7,134 bases of DNA from Desulfobacterales bacterium (GCA_022361315.1 JAKSBB010001198.1:1-7134); one strand, 5' to 3'. Positions 1 through 5,828 are shown, numbered from the stretch's first letter. A program made the numbers and translations. Notes: generated from the letters alone by a model not told the origin.

Positions 1-471
1 CATATAATCCACCAGAAGCCCCGTGGTATGGCGCAGCCGCGGGCTGATCAATTTCGAGATCTTCCACATCAGCTGTACACCAAGTACCGGATCATCTTCG
101 GTGAGCTGGATCAAATGCTCCTCCCGCATGAAGAAAATCACGGTTTCCTTAACGGCAACACCCGTGGCAGATCTGGGCTCACCGTCAATCAACGACATTT
201 CCCCGAAGGTTTGTGAACTGGTCAGCGTGGTGAGCCGCGTCTTTTTTTTGATAATATCAATGGCCCCTTTAACGATGATACCAAGGCTTCTATCCGTATC
301 CCCCTCCCGGAACACGATGGCCCCGGGTTTTGCCATCACCGGATCAATATATAAGCAGATCCGCTTAATCTGGTGCCAGGAAAAATCACTGGCCCACTTG
401 GTCTTTTCCAGAATCTGAGCATATTTGGCGTATTTTTCTTCACTGAGGACTTTGCGGGGTCTCGGTTTCAT
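1..471 (-). CDS. Cyclic nucleotide-binding (CRP-type cNMP) domain protein, 3' end outside window
   Basis: Reading the minus strand from an ATG at 471 gives 157 codons open to the window edge, so the C-terminus is missing. Residues 40-120 form a cNMP-binding beta-barrel. The phosphate-binding cassette is clear at residues 89-106 (FGEMSLIDGEPRSATGVA). Glu91 and Arg100-Ser101 are in the positions that contact the ribose and cyclic phosphate in CRP-family proteins, so the pocket looks intact. A hydrophobic C-helix follows (about 125-145). No helix-turn-helix is visible in the part seen. Together with the short N-terminus this suggests a small stand-alone regulatory domain rather than a transcription factor, though a DNA-binding domain could lie beyond the edge. 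The start is well fixed: an in-frame TGA (493-495) lies eight codons upstream, and a GGAG-containing sequence sits just before the ATG. It has its own promoter, but read-through from the kinase gene 105 bases upstream is possible. The ligand (cAMP, cGMP or none) is unknown. Confidence 0.88.
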   Translation of the reverse strand, partial: MKPRPRKVLSEEKYAKYAQILEKTKWASDFSWHQIKRICLYIDPVMAKPGAIVFREGDTDRSLGIIVKGAIDIIKKKTRLTTLTSSQTFGEMSLIDGEPRSATGVAVKETVIFFMREEHLIQLTEDDPVLGVQLMWKISKLISPRLRHTTGLLVDYM

Positions 472-504
472 GGGCTCCGTCAGGGTTAGGGGTCATTTTG
501 CACA

Positions 505-533
505 AGTCTACGGGCTTTACCGGGGGATGTCAA
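505..533 (-). promoter_or_regulatory. Sigma70-type promoter for the cNMP-binding gene
   Basis: On the minus strand a perfect -35 box TTGACA (528-533) is separated by exactly 17 bases from a -10 box TAGACT (505-510). The predicted start of transcription is near 498, leaving a leader of about 27 bases before the ATG at 471. This is the best promoter match in the window. It lies between the kinase stop codon and the cNMP gene, so the latter can be expressed independently. Assignment is by motif only. Confidence 0.68.
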
Positions 534-535
534 CT

Positions 536-563
536 CAAGTGCGACCCTGCAAGTGCAACCCGG
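536..563. repeat. Two-copy 14-bp tandem repeat next to the -35 box
   Basis: Units 536-549 (caagtgcgaccctg) and 550-563 (caagtgcaacccgg) match at 12 of 14 positions. They end two bases from the TTGACA box of the minus-strand promoter, on its upstream side. The array is bracketed by the 6-bp inverted repeat CTCAAG (534-539) / CTTGAG (564-569). Position and periodicity fit an activator-binding site. No T-run follows, so it does not look like an intrinsic terminator for the kinase gene. Confidence 0.5.
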
Positions 564-575
564 CTTGAGACGAAG

Positions 576-2390
576 CTAACGAGAAACGGGGAGCTCAATG
601 GAAAACCGGCTGCCCCGGCCCCGGGTGGATGAAACCTGCATCTTTCCCCCATGGCGTTCGGTGATGATAAAGTAGGAAACGGAGAGGCCCAGACCTGTTC
701 CCTTCCCTACGCCTTTGGTGGTGAAAAAGGGTTCAAACAGCCGCTGACGGACCTGGTCATCCATACCGGGACCATTGTCAGACATCTCAATGCAAACACC
801 TCCCTCACCGGCATAAGTTGCCAGTTGAATCATGGGTATTTTTTCCGCATCGGCATCTTCCACCATGGCCTGGGCTGCATTCTTCAACAGGTTGAAGACC
901 ACCTGCTGGATCTGATTCGGGATACAGGGGATTTGAGGCAATGCCATATCATAGGATTTGAATATTTTGATCCTTGAAAAGTCATAGCTCTTTTTCAGGT
1001 CATAGTCATGATCTGCCATCATCAACGCGTCATCAATGATCTGATTCACATCCGACGGCTGATAGCTTGTGGACTCCTTCCGGCTGAAACTGAGCATGTC
1101 ATCAACGATCTGGGCCGCCTGCCTTCCGGATCTGCGGATATGCGAAGACAATTTGAAAATCCCTCGGCGATCCATGTAATCCGCCATATCCTCAAGCGCC
1201 ACACCGCAGGCATCAGCGACTTTACGATTTGCCGGCAGATCACCTTTTAACCGGTTTTCAATAACCTGGGCACTTTGGAGAATCCCTGATAAAGGATTGT
1301 TGATCTCATGGGCCATTCCGGCGGCCAGACCACCCAGGGAGACCATCTTTTCCGCCTGGATCATCATATCCTGAGCCTGCTTCATCTCCGTGATATCCCT
1401 CAGGTTGACAATCACCCCCAACACGTCTCCGGAAGGCCCCTGATAAGTTGCCCCGGAAATACTGACGTCAAGGACATCCCCCTTCTTGGTAAGGCGCCGG
1501 GATTCGATTCCCACGCATCCCCCTTCACTGAGCACTTTCTGTCGAAGACGATGGGTCTCTTCCAACCTGTCCTCCGGTACGAAGTTCAGAAGTTTGCCGC
1601 GGATTTCCCCGAACCGCCACCCAAACACACGCGTAAATGCCGGATTCACAAATAGAACCCGTCCGTCCTTATCATACACAACCACCGGGTCCGGCGTGGC
1701 CTGCAATAAAGAACGATAGCGTTCTTCGCTCTCTTTAAGAGAAACTTCTTTGGCTTCAATCTCTGCTATCTTTTTCATCAGCTCTTCGTTGAGGGCATTG
1801 AGAGATTCCGTCCGCTCAGCCACCCGTTGCTCAAGCTCACCGGCAAGCTGCATGAGCTTGTTTTCAGTTCGACGGCGTACACCGATCTCCCTGGAAAGCT
1901 TGTCATTGATCATCTCTATCCGCGTCTTCTGCTGGCAGGCCACACAGGCCCCGGCCAGCTTTCTATTCAGCTGGTCCAGGGATTGAAGTGTGGTCATGTC
2001 GAACTGCGGGCCTCCTTTGGCAAGAAGCAGCAATCCGAAACCGGGCAGATCCATGGTATAAACGCCCGGACCTTCGTCGGAAAGGGTATACAGGGGCAGC
2101 GTTTTTCTGAAGTCCTCTAATCCGTCCGGAGACAAATTATCCGGCAGGGCATGGATGACCTTTCGCAGCACCGGCTGGGCTGCGGCTGTTCTGGGAATAG
2201 ATAATTCGGGGGCAAACCCGGCAGTGCAGGGATCCGGTTGGGCCAGCTTCATGATAACACCACTGGCGCAGGACAGTTTTCTCAGATAAACCACCAGCGC
2301 CGACCTGAGCATTTGATGCAGGTCAAGACTGTTGCCGATGGTCATGGCAATTTCGTAAAAGACCTGAAACTGGATCAGTTTTGATTCCAT
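576..2390 (-). CDS. Soluble PAS sensor histidine kinase (GAF-like, coiled coil, PAS, HisKA, HATPase_c)
   Basis: This 604-residue kinase has no membrane segment or signal peptide, so it should act in the cytoplasm. Residues 1-150 look like a divergent GAF-type sensor domain. Residues 155-225 form a charged coiled coil. A PAS domain covers about 223-340 (ERYRSLLQATPDPVVVYD onward). The HisKA H-box is at 350-370 with phospho-acceptor His361 (GMAHEINNPLSG), followed by an extended helical linker (about 381-420) before the second helix. The ATPase domain shows the N-box (VFNLLKNAAQAM, Asn500/Asn504), G1 (DNGPGM, 538-543), F-box (FEPFF, 552-556) and G2 (GKGTGLGL, 562-569), so it should be catalytically active. 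Its ATG lies inside the end of the FIST gene (16-base overlap) with only a weak Shine-Dalgarno, suggesting translational coupling. There is no receiver domain and no response regulator in the window, so the partner is unknown. The natural reading is that the FIST protein controls this kinase. Confidence 0.93.
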   Translation of the reverse strand: MESKLIQFQVFYEIAMTIGNSLDLHQMLRSALVVYLRKLSCASGVIMKLAQPDPCTAGFAPELSIPRTAAAQPVLRKVIHALPDNLSPDGLEDFRKTLPLYTLSDEGPGVYTMDLPGFGLLLLAKGGPQFDMTTLQSLDQLNRKLAGACVACQQKTRIEMINDKLSREIGVRRRTENKLMQLAGELEQRVAERTESLNALNEELMKKIAEIEAKEVSLKESEERYRSLLQATPDPVVVYDKDGRVLFVNPAFTRVFGWRFGEIRGKLLNFVPEDRLEETHRLRQKVLSEGGCVGIESRRLTKKGDVLDVSISGATYQGPSGDVLGVIVNLRDITEMKQAQDMMIQAEKMVSLGGLAAGMAHEINNPLSGILQSAQVIENRLKGDLPANRKVADACGVALEDMADYMDRRGIFKLSSHIRRSGRQAAQIVDDMLSFSRKESTSYQPSDVNQIIDDALMMADHDYDLKKSYDFSRIKIFKSYDMALPQIPCIPNQIQQVVFNLLKNAAQAMVEDADAEKIPMIQLATYAGEGGVCIEMSDNGPGMDDQVRQRLFEPFFTTKGVGKGTGLGLSVSYFIITERHGGKMQVSSTRGRGSRFSIELPVSR

Positions 2391-3514
2391 ATGTCTTCAA
2401 TCACCGCTACCACACAGGTCTTGTTGTAAAATTCAATAAACTCCTGCCCGCTGTTTGCGATCTCTCCAAGGGTACAGGCACCGAATACAGGTGTCTTACC
2501 GTCACCCAGGGCTTCCAGTTCCAAATGAAACCGGTCATCTAAAAACAAAACCCGGGAGATGCAATCCACCACCAGATGAACCCCCGTGCTGCAGTCATTG
2601 GGAAGGGCCGCCTGTCCCATTTCAAGTGCGCGGCCTGCCGCAGTAATAAGGGAGGTCTCATTTCCTCTCAACACCGAAACGAAGGCCCCTTCCGGCACCT
2701 CCCCCACACAGATCAGCCCCCCGTTCTCATCCGTTGAAATGGGATCCCTGACGATCTGCTCACTGCCCATGCGGGCAATACCGAAGGGAAAGCCTTTGGC
2801 AACGTCATAGAACTCACGATGTATAAATGGAGACGAACCGAAGTGATCGCTCAGGATCTCATGGTAGACCTCAAAGGCCGGCCGCCAGTCCAGGGTCGAG
2901 ATGGTGTTCTGGTCCGCTCCTGTGACCCGGAAAGGCCCCTGCAGGGTCTCCCATCCGTGGCTGACACCAATGCCGCTGCGCACCCCCATGGGCACCAATA
3001 ATGCCGCATCTTTAACGATCCCCGCGTTGGTGAACAGGCAGGGACGCTGTACCATGCTCAGGGATCCGGCACCGCCCCCCACATAATTGACCTCAAGTCC
3101 GAACACTGTGAACAGGCTCTCGATAAAGGCATTGATCTGTTTGGAAAACCCGTCCACAAACACGACCACAGTATTCCCCGGATTAATATGGGGAATCAGT
3201 TCATCCAGAAGGGATTCATAATCCACCCGCTGTTTTCCAAGTTCCGGCACCATTACGGGTGACACGGTTTCTCCCAGTCCGAAAACAAGATTTCCCCGTT
3301 CCAGAAGCCGTTTCCCCGCGATCACTGCGGGAAATATGCCGCCGAATATGGGAAGTTCCACTGCGGCAAGAAGGCGGTTGACGGCTTTCTCGGAGTATCC
3401 GTTTTTCTCACAACTGAGCACAAATAGGCTTTTAACCCCGGGGATCGCCGACACATCTGCAATCAATGCGCCTAATTCGTCAATGGCGTCTGTTTTGTTC
3501 CATTTTACGATCAT
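2375..3514 (-). CDS. FIST-domain (FIST_N + FIST_C) sensor protein, possibly NosP-like
   Basis: This 379-residue soluble protein has the full FIST architecture. FIST_N covers about residues 25-200, with the conserved Gly-rich segments FGGIFPAVIAGKR (57-69) and YVGGGAGSLS (144-153) and the GVSHGWE...FRVTGADQN region (183-203). FIST_C covers about 210-370, including LDWRPAFEVYHEIL (208-221), ICVGEVPEGAFVSVLRGN (268-285) and TPVFGACTLGEI (341-352). FIST proteins are intracellular ligand-binding modules. One branch, NosP, binds heme and nitric oxide and is encoded next to a cytoplasmic histidine kinase that it regulates. The length, the lack of a signal peptide and the 16-base overlap with a soluble kinase fit that branch, but heme ligation cannot be judged here. 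His187 is one of several candidate histidines. The ATG at 3514 is fixed by an in-frame stop shortly upstream; its Shine-Dalgarno (GGGA about ten bases upstream) is weak. The alternative is a FIST sensor of another small ligand such as an amino acid. Confidence 0.92.
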   Translation of the reverse strand: MIVKWNKTDAIDELGALIADVSAIPGVKSLFVLSCEKNGYSEKAVNRLLAAVELPIFGGIFPAVIAGKRLLERGNLVFGLGETVSPVMVPELGKQRVDYESLLDELIPHINPGNTVVVFVDGFSKQINAFIESLFTVFGLEVNYVGGGAGSLSMVQRPCLFTNAGIVKDAALLVPMGVRSGIGVSHGWETLQGPFRVTGADQNTISTLDWRPAFEVYHEILSDHFGSSPFIHREFYDVAKGFPFGIARMGSEQIVRDPISTDENGGLICVGEVPEGAFVSVLRGNETSLITAAGRALEMGQAALPNDCSTGVHLVVDCISRVLFLDDRFHLELEALGDGKTPVFGACTLGEIANSGQEFIEFYNKTCVVAVIEDIWNQN

Positions 3515-3515
3515 T

Positions 3516-3557
3516 TCGTATTTATCCCGTCGTTTTTATACTGTCGTATTTTTCCTG
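3516..3557. repeat. Three-copy 14-bp tandem repeat in the FIST gene leader
   Basis: Three head-to-tail units start exactly 14 bases apart: 3516 (tcgtatttatcccg), 3530 (tcgtttttatactg) and 3544 (tcgtatttttcctg). Pairwise identity is 11-12 of 14. The first unit begins two bases upstream of the FIST start codon and contains the region where its ribosome must bind. The array lies between the candidate promoter (3588-3616) and the gene, so it would be transcribed as leader RNA. It could be an operator array for a repressor or an RNA-level control element; no known family was recognised. Confidence 0.55.
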
Positions 3558-3587
3558 TTCGGTGAAATGCGTTCTGCGGTAGGTAAA

Positions 3588-3616
3588 AGAATACAAGAAA
3601 TACCGGTACATTGCAA
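3588..3616 (-). promoter_or_regulatory. Candidate promoter for the FIST-kinase operon
   Basis: On the minus strand TTGCAA (3611-3616) and TATTCT (3588-3593) are 17 bases apart, each matching the sigma70 consensus at 4 of 6 positions. The predicted leader is about 67 bases and includes the 14-bp repeat array. The spacer contains the perfect 8-bp palindrome TACCGGTA (3601-3608), a possible operator core. The motif match is moderate. Confidence 0.4.
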
Positions 3617-3705
3617 AAGATAAATCCGCAACGGCAAAGGGGGTCGGAAATATCCCCCATAGAAATCCCTGATAGAACCTCCACAATCCCATACAAACTA
3701 CCAAT

Positions 3706-3735
3706 TTGATTTAACCCTCCGGGCTGCCGTATGAA
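3706..3735 (+). promoter_or_regulatory. Candidate promoter for the activator-reductase operon
   Basis: TTGATT (3706-3711) and TATGAA (3730-3735) are 18 bases apart, each matching the sigma70 consensus at 4 of 6 positions. Transcription would start near 3742, giving a leader of about 60 bases that carries the GC-rich hairpin at 3760-3775. No sigma54-type GG-N10-GC element was recognised in this gap. The call rests on weak motif matches plus position. Confidence 0.33.
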
Positions 3736-3759
3736 GGGAGAGTTTTTATTACCGTGCGG

Positions 3760-3775
3760 TGCCGGCCTGCCGGCA
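3760..3775 (+). promoter_or_regulatory. GC-rich hairpin in the leader upstream of the activator gene
   Basis: TGCCGG-CCTG-CCGGCA forms a perfect 6-bp stem with a 4-base loop, and the underlying palindrome TGCCGGC-CT-GCCGGCA is 7 bp per arm. It lies 15 bases before the GGAGG ribosome binding site (3791-3795). No U-run follows, so it is not a standard terminator. It could be an operator palindrome or a leader-RNA structure affecting translation or stability. Confidence 0.4.
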
Positions 3776-3801
3776 TGGCCTAACTTTTCCGGAGGACGTT
3801 T

Positions 3802-4569
3802 ATGATTACTGCCGGTATTGATATCGGTTCACGCTCCATTGAATGTGCAGTCTTTGAAAACCGTAAACTGGTAGAAACCCTGAAGACAGATACGGGGGTG
3901 GATCCCCTGGACCGGGCCAAAAGTCTTGTCAGGGATCTGAAGCTGGACACGATACTTGCCACCGGGTACGGCCGCACCCTTTTTGAAATTGAATTCAACT
4001 GTCCCACGGTCACCGAGATCAAGGCCCATGCCAGGGGTGCACGCCATTTTTTTCCGGGGGCCTCAACCATCCTGGATATCGGCGGACAGGACGTGAAGGT
4101 GATCCGTCTCAACCACACCGGAAAAGTAACCCGTTTTGAGATGAACGACCGGTGCGCCGCAGGAACGGGCAAATTCCTTGAAATCATGGCTGCCCAACTC
4201 GGCTATAAGATTTCCGAATTCGGACAGGCCGCCCTGACCACGAAAAACGAACTCAAGATATCCAGCATGTGTACGGTGTTCGCGGAAACAGAAGTCACCT
4301 CTTTGGTGGCCCGGGGGGAGAACACGGTAGACATCGCCCGTGGCCTGCACCTCTCCGTGGTAAAACGTGCCGTATCCATGCTGAACCGTGTCTCACCGGC
4401 AGGCCCCGTGGTATTCACCGGCGGTGTGGCCAATAATCCCTGTATTGCGGCACTTCTGGGCAAACGAAGCAACAGAGAAATTCATATATCCCACTCCCCA
4501 GAAATGAACGGTGCCATCGGTGCCGCATTGCTTGCCGCAGAAAATGCAACTGCAATCACCACCCCCTGA
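3802..4569 (+). CDS. BadF/BadG/BcrA/BcrD-type ATPase: 2-hydroxyacyl-CoA dehydratase activator / DCCP reductase (YjiL-like)
   Basis: This 255-residue protein is a complete ASKHA-fold activator of the HgdC family. Such proteins are homodimers that share one [4Fe-4S] cluster and use ATP hydrolysis to deliver a low-potential electron to a partner iron-sulfur enzyme. Visible motifs are phosphate-1 (GIDIGS, 5-10), phosphate-2 (DIGGQD, 92-97), the cluster-binding region NDRCAAGTGKFLE with Cys118, the second cluster cysteine in SSMCTVFAETEV (Cys157), and the adenosine motif FTGGVANN (205-212). The length equals that of stand-alone activators and is shorter than the fused forms. The ATG follows a strong GGAGG (3791-3795) with a 6-base spacer. 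The partner gene starts 46 bases after the stop and has no second dehydratase subunit beside it, so the likely role is reductase of a double-cubane protein. A classical dehydratase or benzoyl-CoA reductase partner is less likely. Confidence 0.93.
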   Translation: MITAGIDIGSRSIECAVFENRKLVETLKTDTGVDPLDRAKSLVRDLKLDTILATGYGRTLFEIEFNCPTVTEIKAHARGARHFFPGASTILDIGGQDVKVIRLNHTGKVTRFEMNDRCAAGTGKFLEIMAAQLGYKISEFGQAALTTKNELKISSMCTVFAETEVTSLVARGENTVDIARGLHLSVVKRAVSMLNRVSPAGPVVFTGGVANNPCIAALLGKRSNREIHISHSPEMNGAIGAALLAAENATAITTP

Positions 4570-4604
4570 AACCGTTTATCTACATTCATATATACGTCAA
4601 AGGA

Positions 4605-4609
4605 AAGGA
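4605..4609 (+). promoter_or_regulatory. Ribosome binding site that fixes the GTG start of the reductase gene
   Basis: AAGGA at 4605-4609 lies six bases before the GTG at 4616. This favours the GTG over the in-frame ATG at 4511. That ATG lies inside the activator gene, has no comparable site, and would add 35 residues with no resemblance to the family N-terminus. Confidence 0.7.
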
Positions 4610-4615
4610 CTACTT

Positions 4616-5752
4616 GTGAAAGACGAATTGTTGAAAAAACTCCAGCAGATCACCGAACAGAATGTCATGGATATCGAAGCCCGCAAGGCATCAGGGGACA
4701 ATGCCATCGGCTTCTACTGTCTCTTTGCCCCCACAGAACTGGCTGTGGCGGCCGATAGTGTCCCCCTGCCGCTCTGCGGCACCCGCCAGGACCCCATTGA
4801 AGCGGCAGAGGAAATATTGCCACGGAACCTGTGCCCTCTTATTAAAAGCAGTTTTGGATTCGGGGTTTCCGACACCTGTCCCTTTTTCAGGTTTTCCGAT
4901 CTGATCGTTGCCGACACCACCTGTGATGGTAAGAAAAAAATGTTCGAGCTGATGGCGGATTTCAAACCGGTTCATGTGCTGCAGCTTCCCCAGCAGGCCG
5001 AAGAAAAATTCATGGACAGCTGGATCGGAGAGATTCAGGAGCTGAAAACCCGCCTGGAACAGGTGACAGGCCGGAATATCACCGAGGAAAAACTCCGTGG
5101 CGCCATCCGCCTGATGAACCGGGAACGTGCGGCCAAAACCCGCCTCATGGATGTTACCCGGTCCGTTCCCTCACCGCTGACCGGCATGGAACTTCTGGAA
5201 ATTCTGTTTAAATCAGGCTTTTTCGCAGACAAGGAAAAAGGCATTGCCCTGATGAATGAGATTGCAGAAGCCTGCGAGGCAATGACCCGTGATAAGGTCA
5301 GTCCGTTTACATCGACAACCCCGAGAATTCTTCTCACCGGTGTTCCCATCGGCCTGGGGTCTGACAAGGTTGTCAAAATCATTGAGAAATCCGGCGCCTC
5401 CGTCGTTGCCTTTGAAAACTGCTCGGGATACAAAAACACCTTTCAGGTGGATGAGTCCATGGAACCCATCGAAGCACTGGCCCGCCAGTATCTTTCCATC
5501 CCCTGTTCGGTCATGAGCCCTAACCCGGGACGTATGGAACTTCTGGACCGCATGCTCACGGATTTTTCCGTGGACGGGGTTGTGGACCTGACCTGGCAGG
5601 CCTGCCATACCTATAACATTGAAGCCAGTACCATCCGGGATTTTGTCACCGAACAGCACGGCCTGCCCTATCTTCACATTGAAACTGATTATGCGGAGTC
5701 CGATACCGAACAGCTCAGGGTAAGGATAGAAGCATTTCTTGAGATGATTTAA
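4616..5752 (+). CDS. Double-cubane-cluster-type anaerobic reductase (2-hydroxyacyl-CoA dehydratase D family, YjiM-like)
   Basis: From the GTG at 4616 the protein has 378 residues, typical for a single HgdB/FldB-type subunit (PF06050 family). The N-terminal half shows the family pattern: FYCLFAPTELAVAADSVP (33-50), AAEEILPRNLCPLIKSSFG (63-81) and DLIVADTTCDGKKKMFELM (95-113). The C-terminal half shows ILLTGVPIG (238-246), ENCSGYKN (267-274) and WQACHTYNIEAS (327-338). Cysteines are at 35, 54, 73, 88, 103, 220, 269, 297 and 330, enough for the six ligands of an [Fe8S9] double cubane. Classical dehydratases need two different subunits. Here there is one subunit plus an activator, the layout of DCCP/DCCP-R and E. 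coli YjiM/YjiL. DCCP carries out ATP-dependent reduction of small molecules such as acetylene, azide and hydrazine in vitro; its natural substrate is unknown. The assignment to DCCP rather than a dehydratase is inferred from context and size. Confidence 0.9.
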   Translation: MKDELLKKLQQITEQNVMDIEARKASGDNAIGFYCLFAPTELAVAADSVPLPLCGTRQDPIEAAEEILPRNLCPLIKSSFGFGVSDTCPFFRFSDLIVADTTCDGKKKMFELMADFKPVHVLQLPQQAEEKFMDSWIGEIQELKTRLEQVTGRNITEEKLRGAIRLMNRERAAKTRLMDVTRSVPSPLTGMELLEILFKSGFFADKEKGIALMNEIAEACEAMTRDKVSPFTSTTPRILLTGVPIGLGSDKVVKIIEKSGASVVAFENCSGYKNTFQVDESMEPIEALARQYLSIPCSVMSPNPGRMELLDRMLTDFSVDGVVDLTWQACHTYNIEASTIRDFVTEQHGLPYLHIETDYAESDTEQLRVRIEAFLEMI

Positions 5753-5768
5753 CCGAACTGAATATTAA
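5739..5768 (+). promoter_or_regulatory. Candidate internal promoter for the transporter genes
   Basis: TTGAGA (5739-5744, 5 of 6 to consensus) is followed after 18 bases by TATTAA (5763-5768, 4 of 6). The -35 box sits in the last codons of the reductase gene and the -10 box in the following AT-rich gap. Transcription would start near 5775, about 54 bases before the binding-protein start codon. It would let the transporter be expressed without the reductase. Motif evidence only. Confidence 0.35.
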
Positions 5769-5770
5769 AT

Positions 5771-5796
5771 CTGCGTCCCTCCGCAGTTGCGTGGGG
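5771..5796 (+). promoter_or_regulatory. Pair of mutually exclusive small hairpins before the binding-protein gene
   Basis: CTGCG (5771-5775) can pair with CGCAG (5782-5786). Alternatively 5777-5784 can pair with 5789-5796 around the loop AGTT, with one mismatch and one G-T pair. The two folds compete for 5782-5784. No U-run follows. This might be a weak leader structure or an RNA processing site between the reductase and transporter messages, or chance pairing in a short gap. Confidence 0.22.
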
Positions 5797-5828
5797 GCTT
5801 AACGTTTACGATGTAAGGAGAATTTCAG

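Noticed and set aside
23..418. 131-codon plus-strand ORF
   Set aside because: It is antisense to the cNMP-binding gene, whose phosphate-binding cassette is unmistakable. The antisense translation has no family features.
534..569. CTCAAG/CTTGAG inverted repeat, considered as a terminator of the kinase gene
   Set aside because: The arms are 6 bp and 24 bases apart with no T-run. Its position beside TTGACA fits a regulatory site better.
3639..3658. GGGGG...CCCCC pairing in the divergent region, considered as a terminator or hairpin
   Set aside because: The stem is only 5 bp with a 10-base loop and no T-run, too weak to call.
3511..3696. 61-codon minus-strand ORF whose TGA overlaps the FIST ATG (ATGA), suggesting a coupled leader peptide
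   Set aside because: No ribosome binding site precedes its ATG, the candidate promoter lies inside it, its composition is not protein-like, and it matches no family. The overlap is probably chance, so it was not called as a gene.
3706..3719. TTGAT in the divergent gap, considered as an FNR-type site
   Set aside because: Only one half-site is present; the ATCAA half is missing at the required spacing.
3780..4187. 135-codon minus-strand ORF over the activator gene
   Set aside because: It is a shadow of the activator coding frame; the plus-strand product carries all the conserved motifs.
4511..4615. Upstream ATG that would extend the reductase by 35 residues
   Set aside because: It lies inside the activator gene in another frame, lacks a ribosome binding site, and the extra residues do not resemble the family. 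GTG 4616 has AAGGA at the right distance.
5213..5677. 154-codon minus-strand ORF over the reductase gene
   Set aside because: It is antisense to a well-conserved coding region and has no recognisable motif or start signal.
4616..5752. Reading the gene as a subunit of a classical 2-hydroxyglutaryl-CoA dehydratase or benzoyl-CoA reductase
   Set aside because: Those enzymes need a second homologous subunit encoded alongside. None is present, and the following genes encode an ABC transporter.
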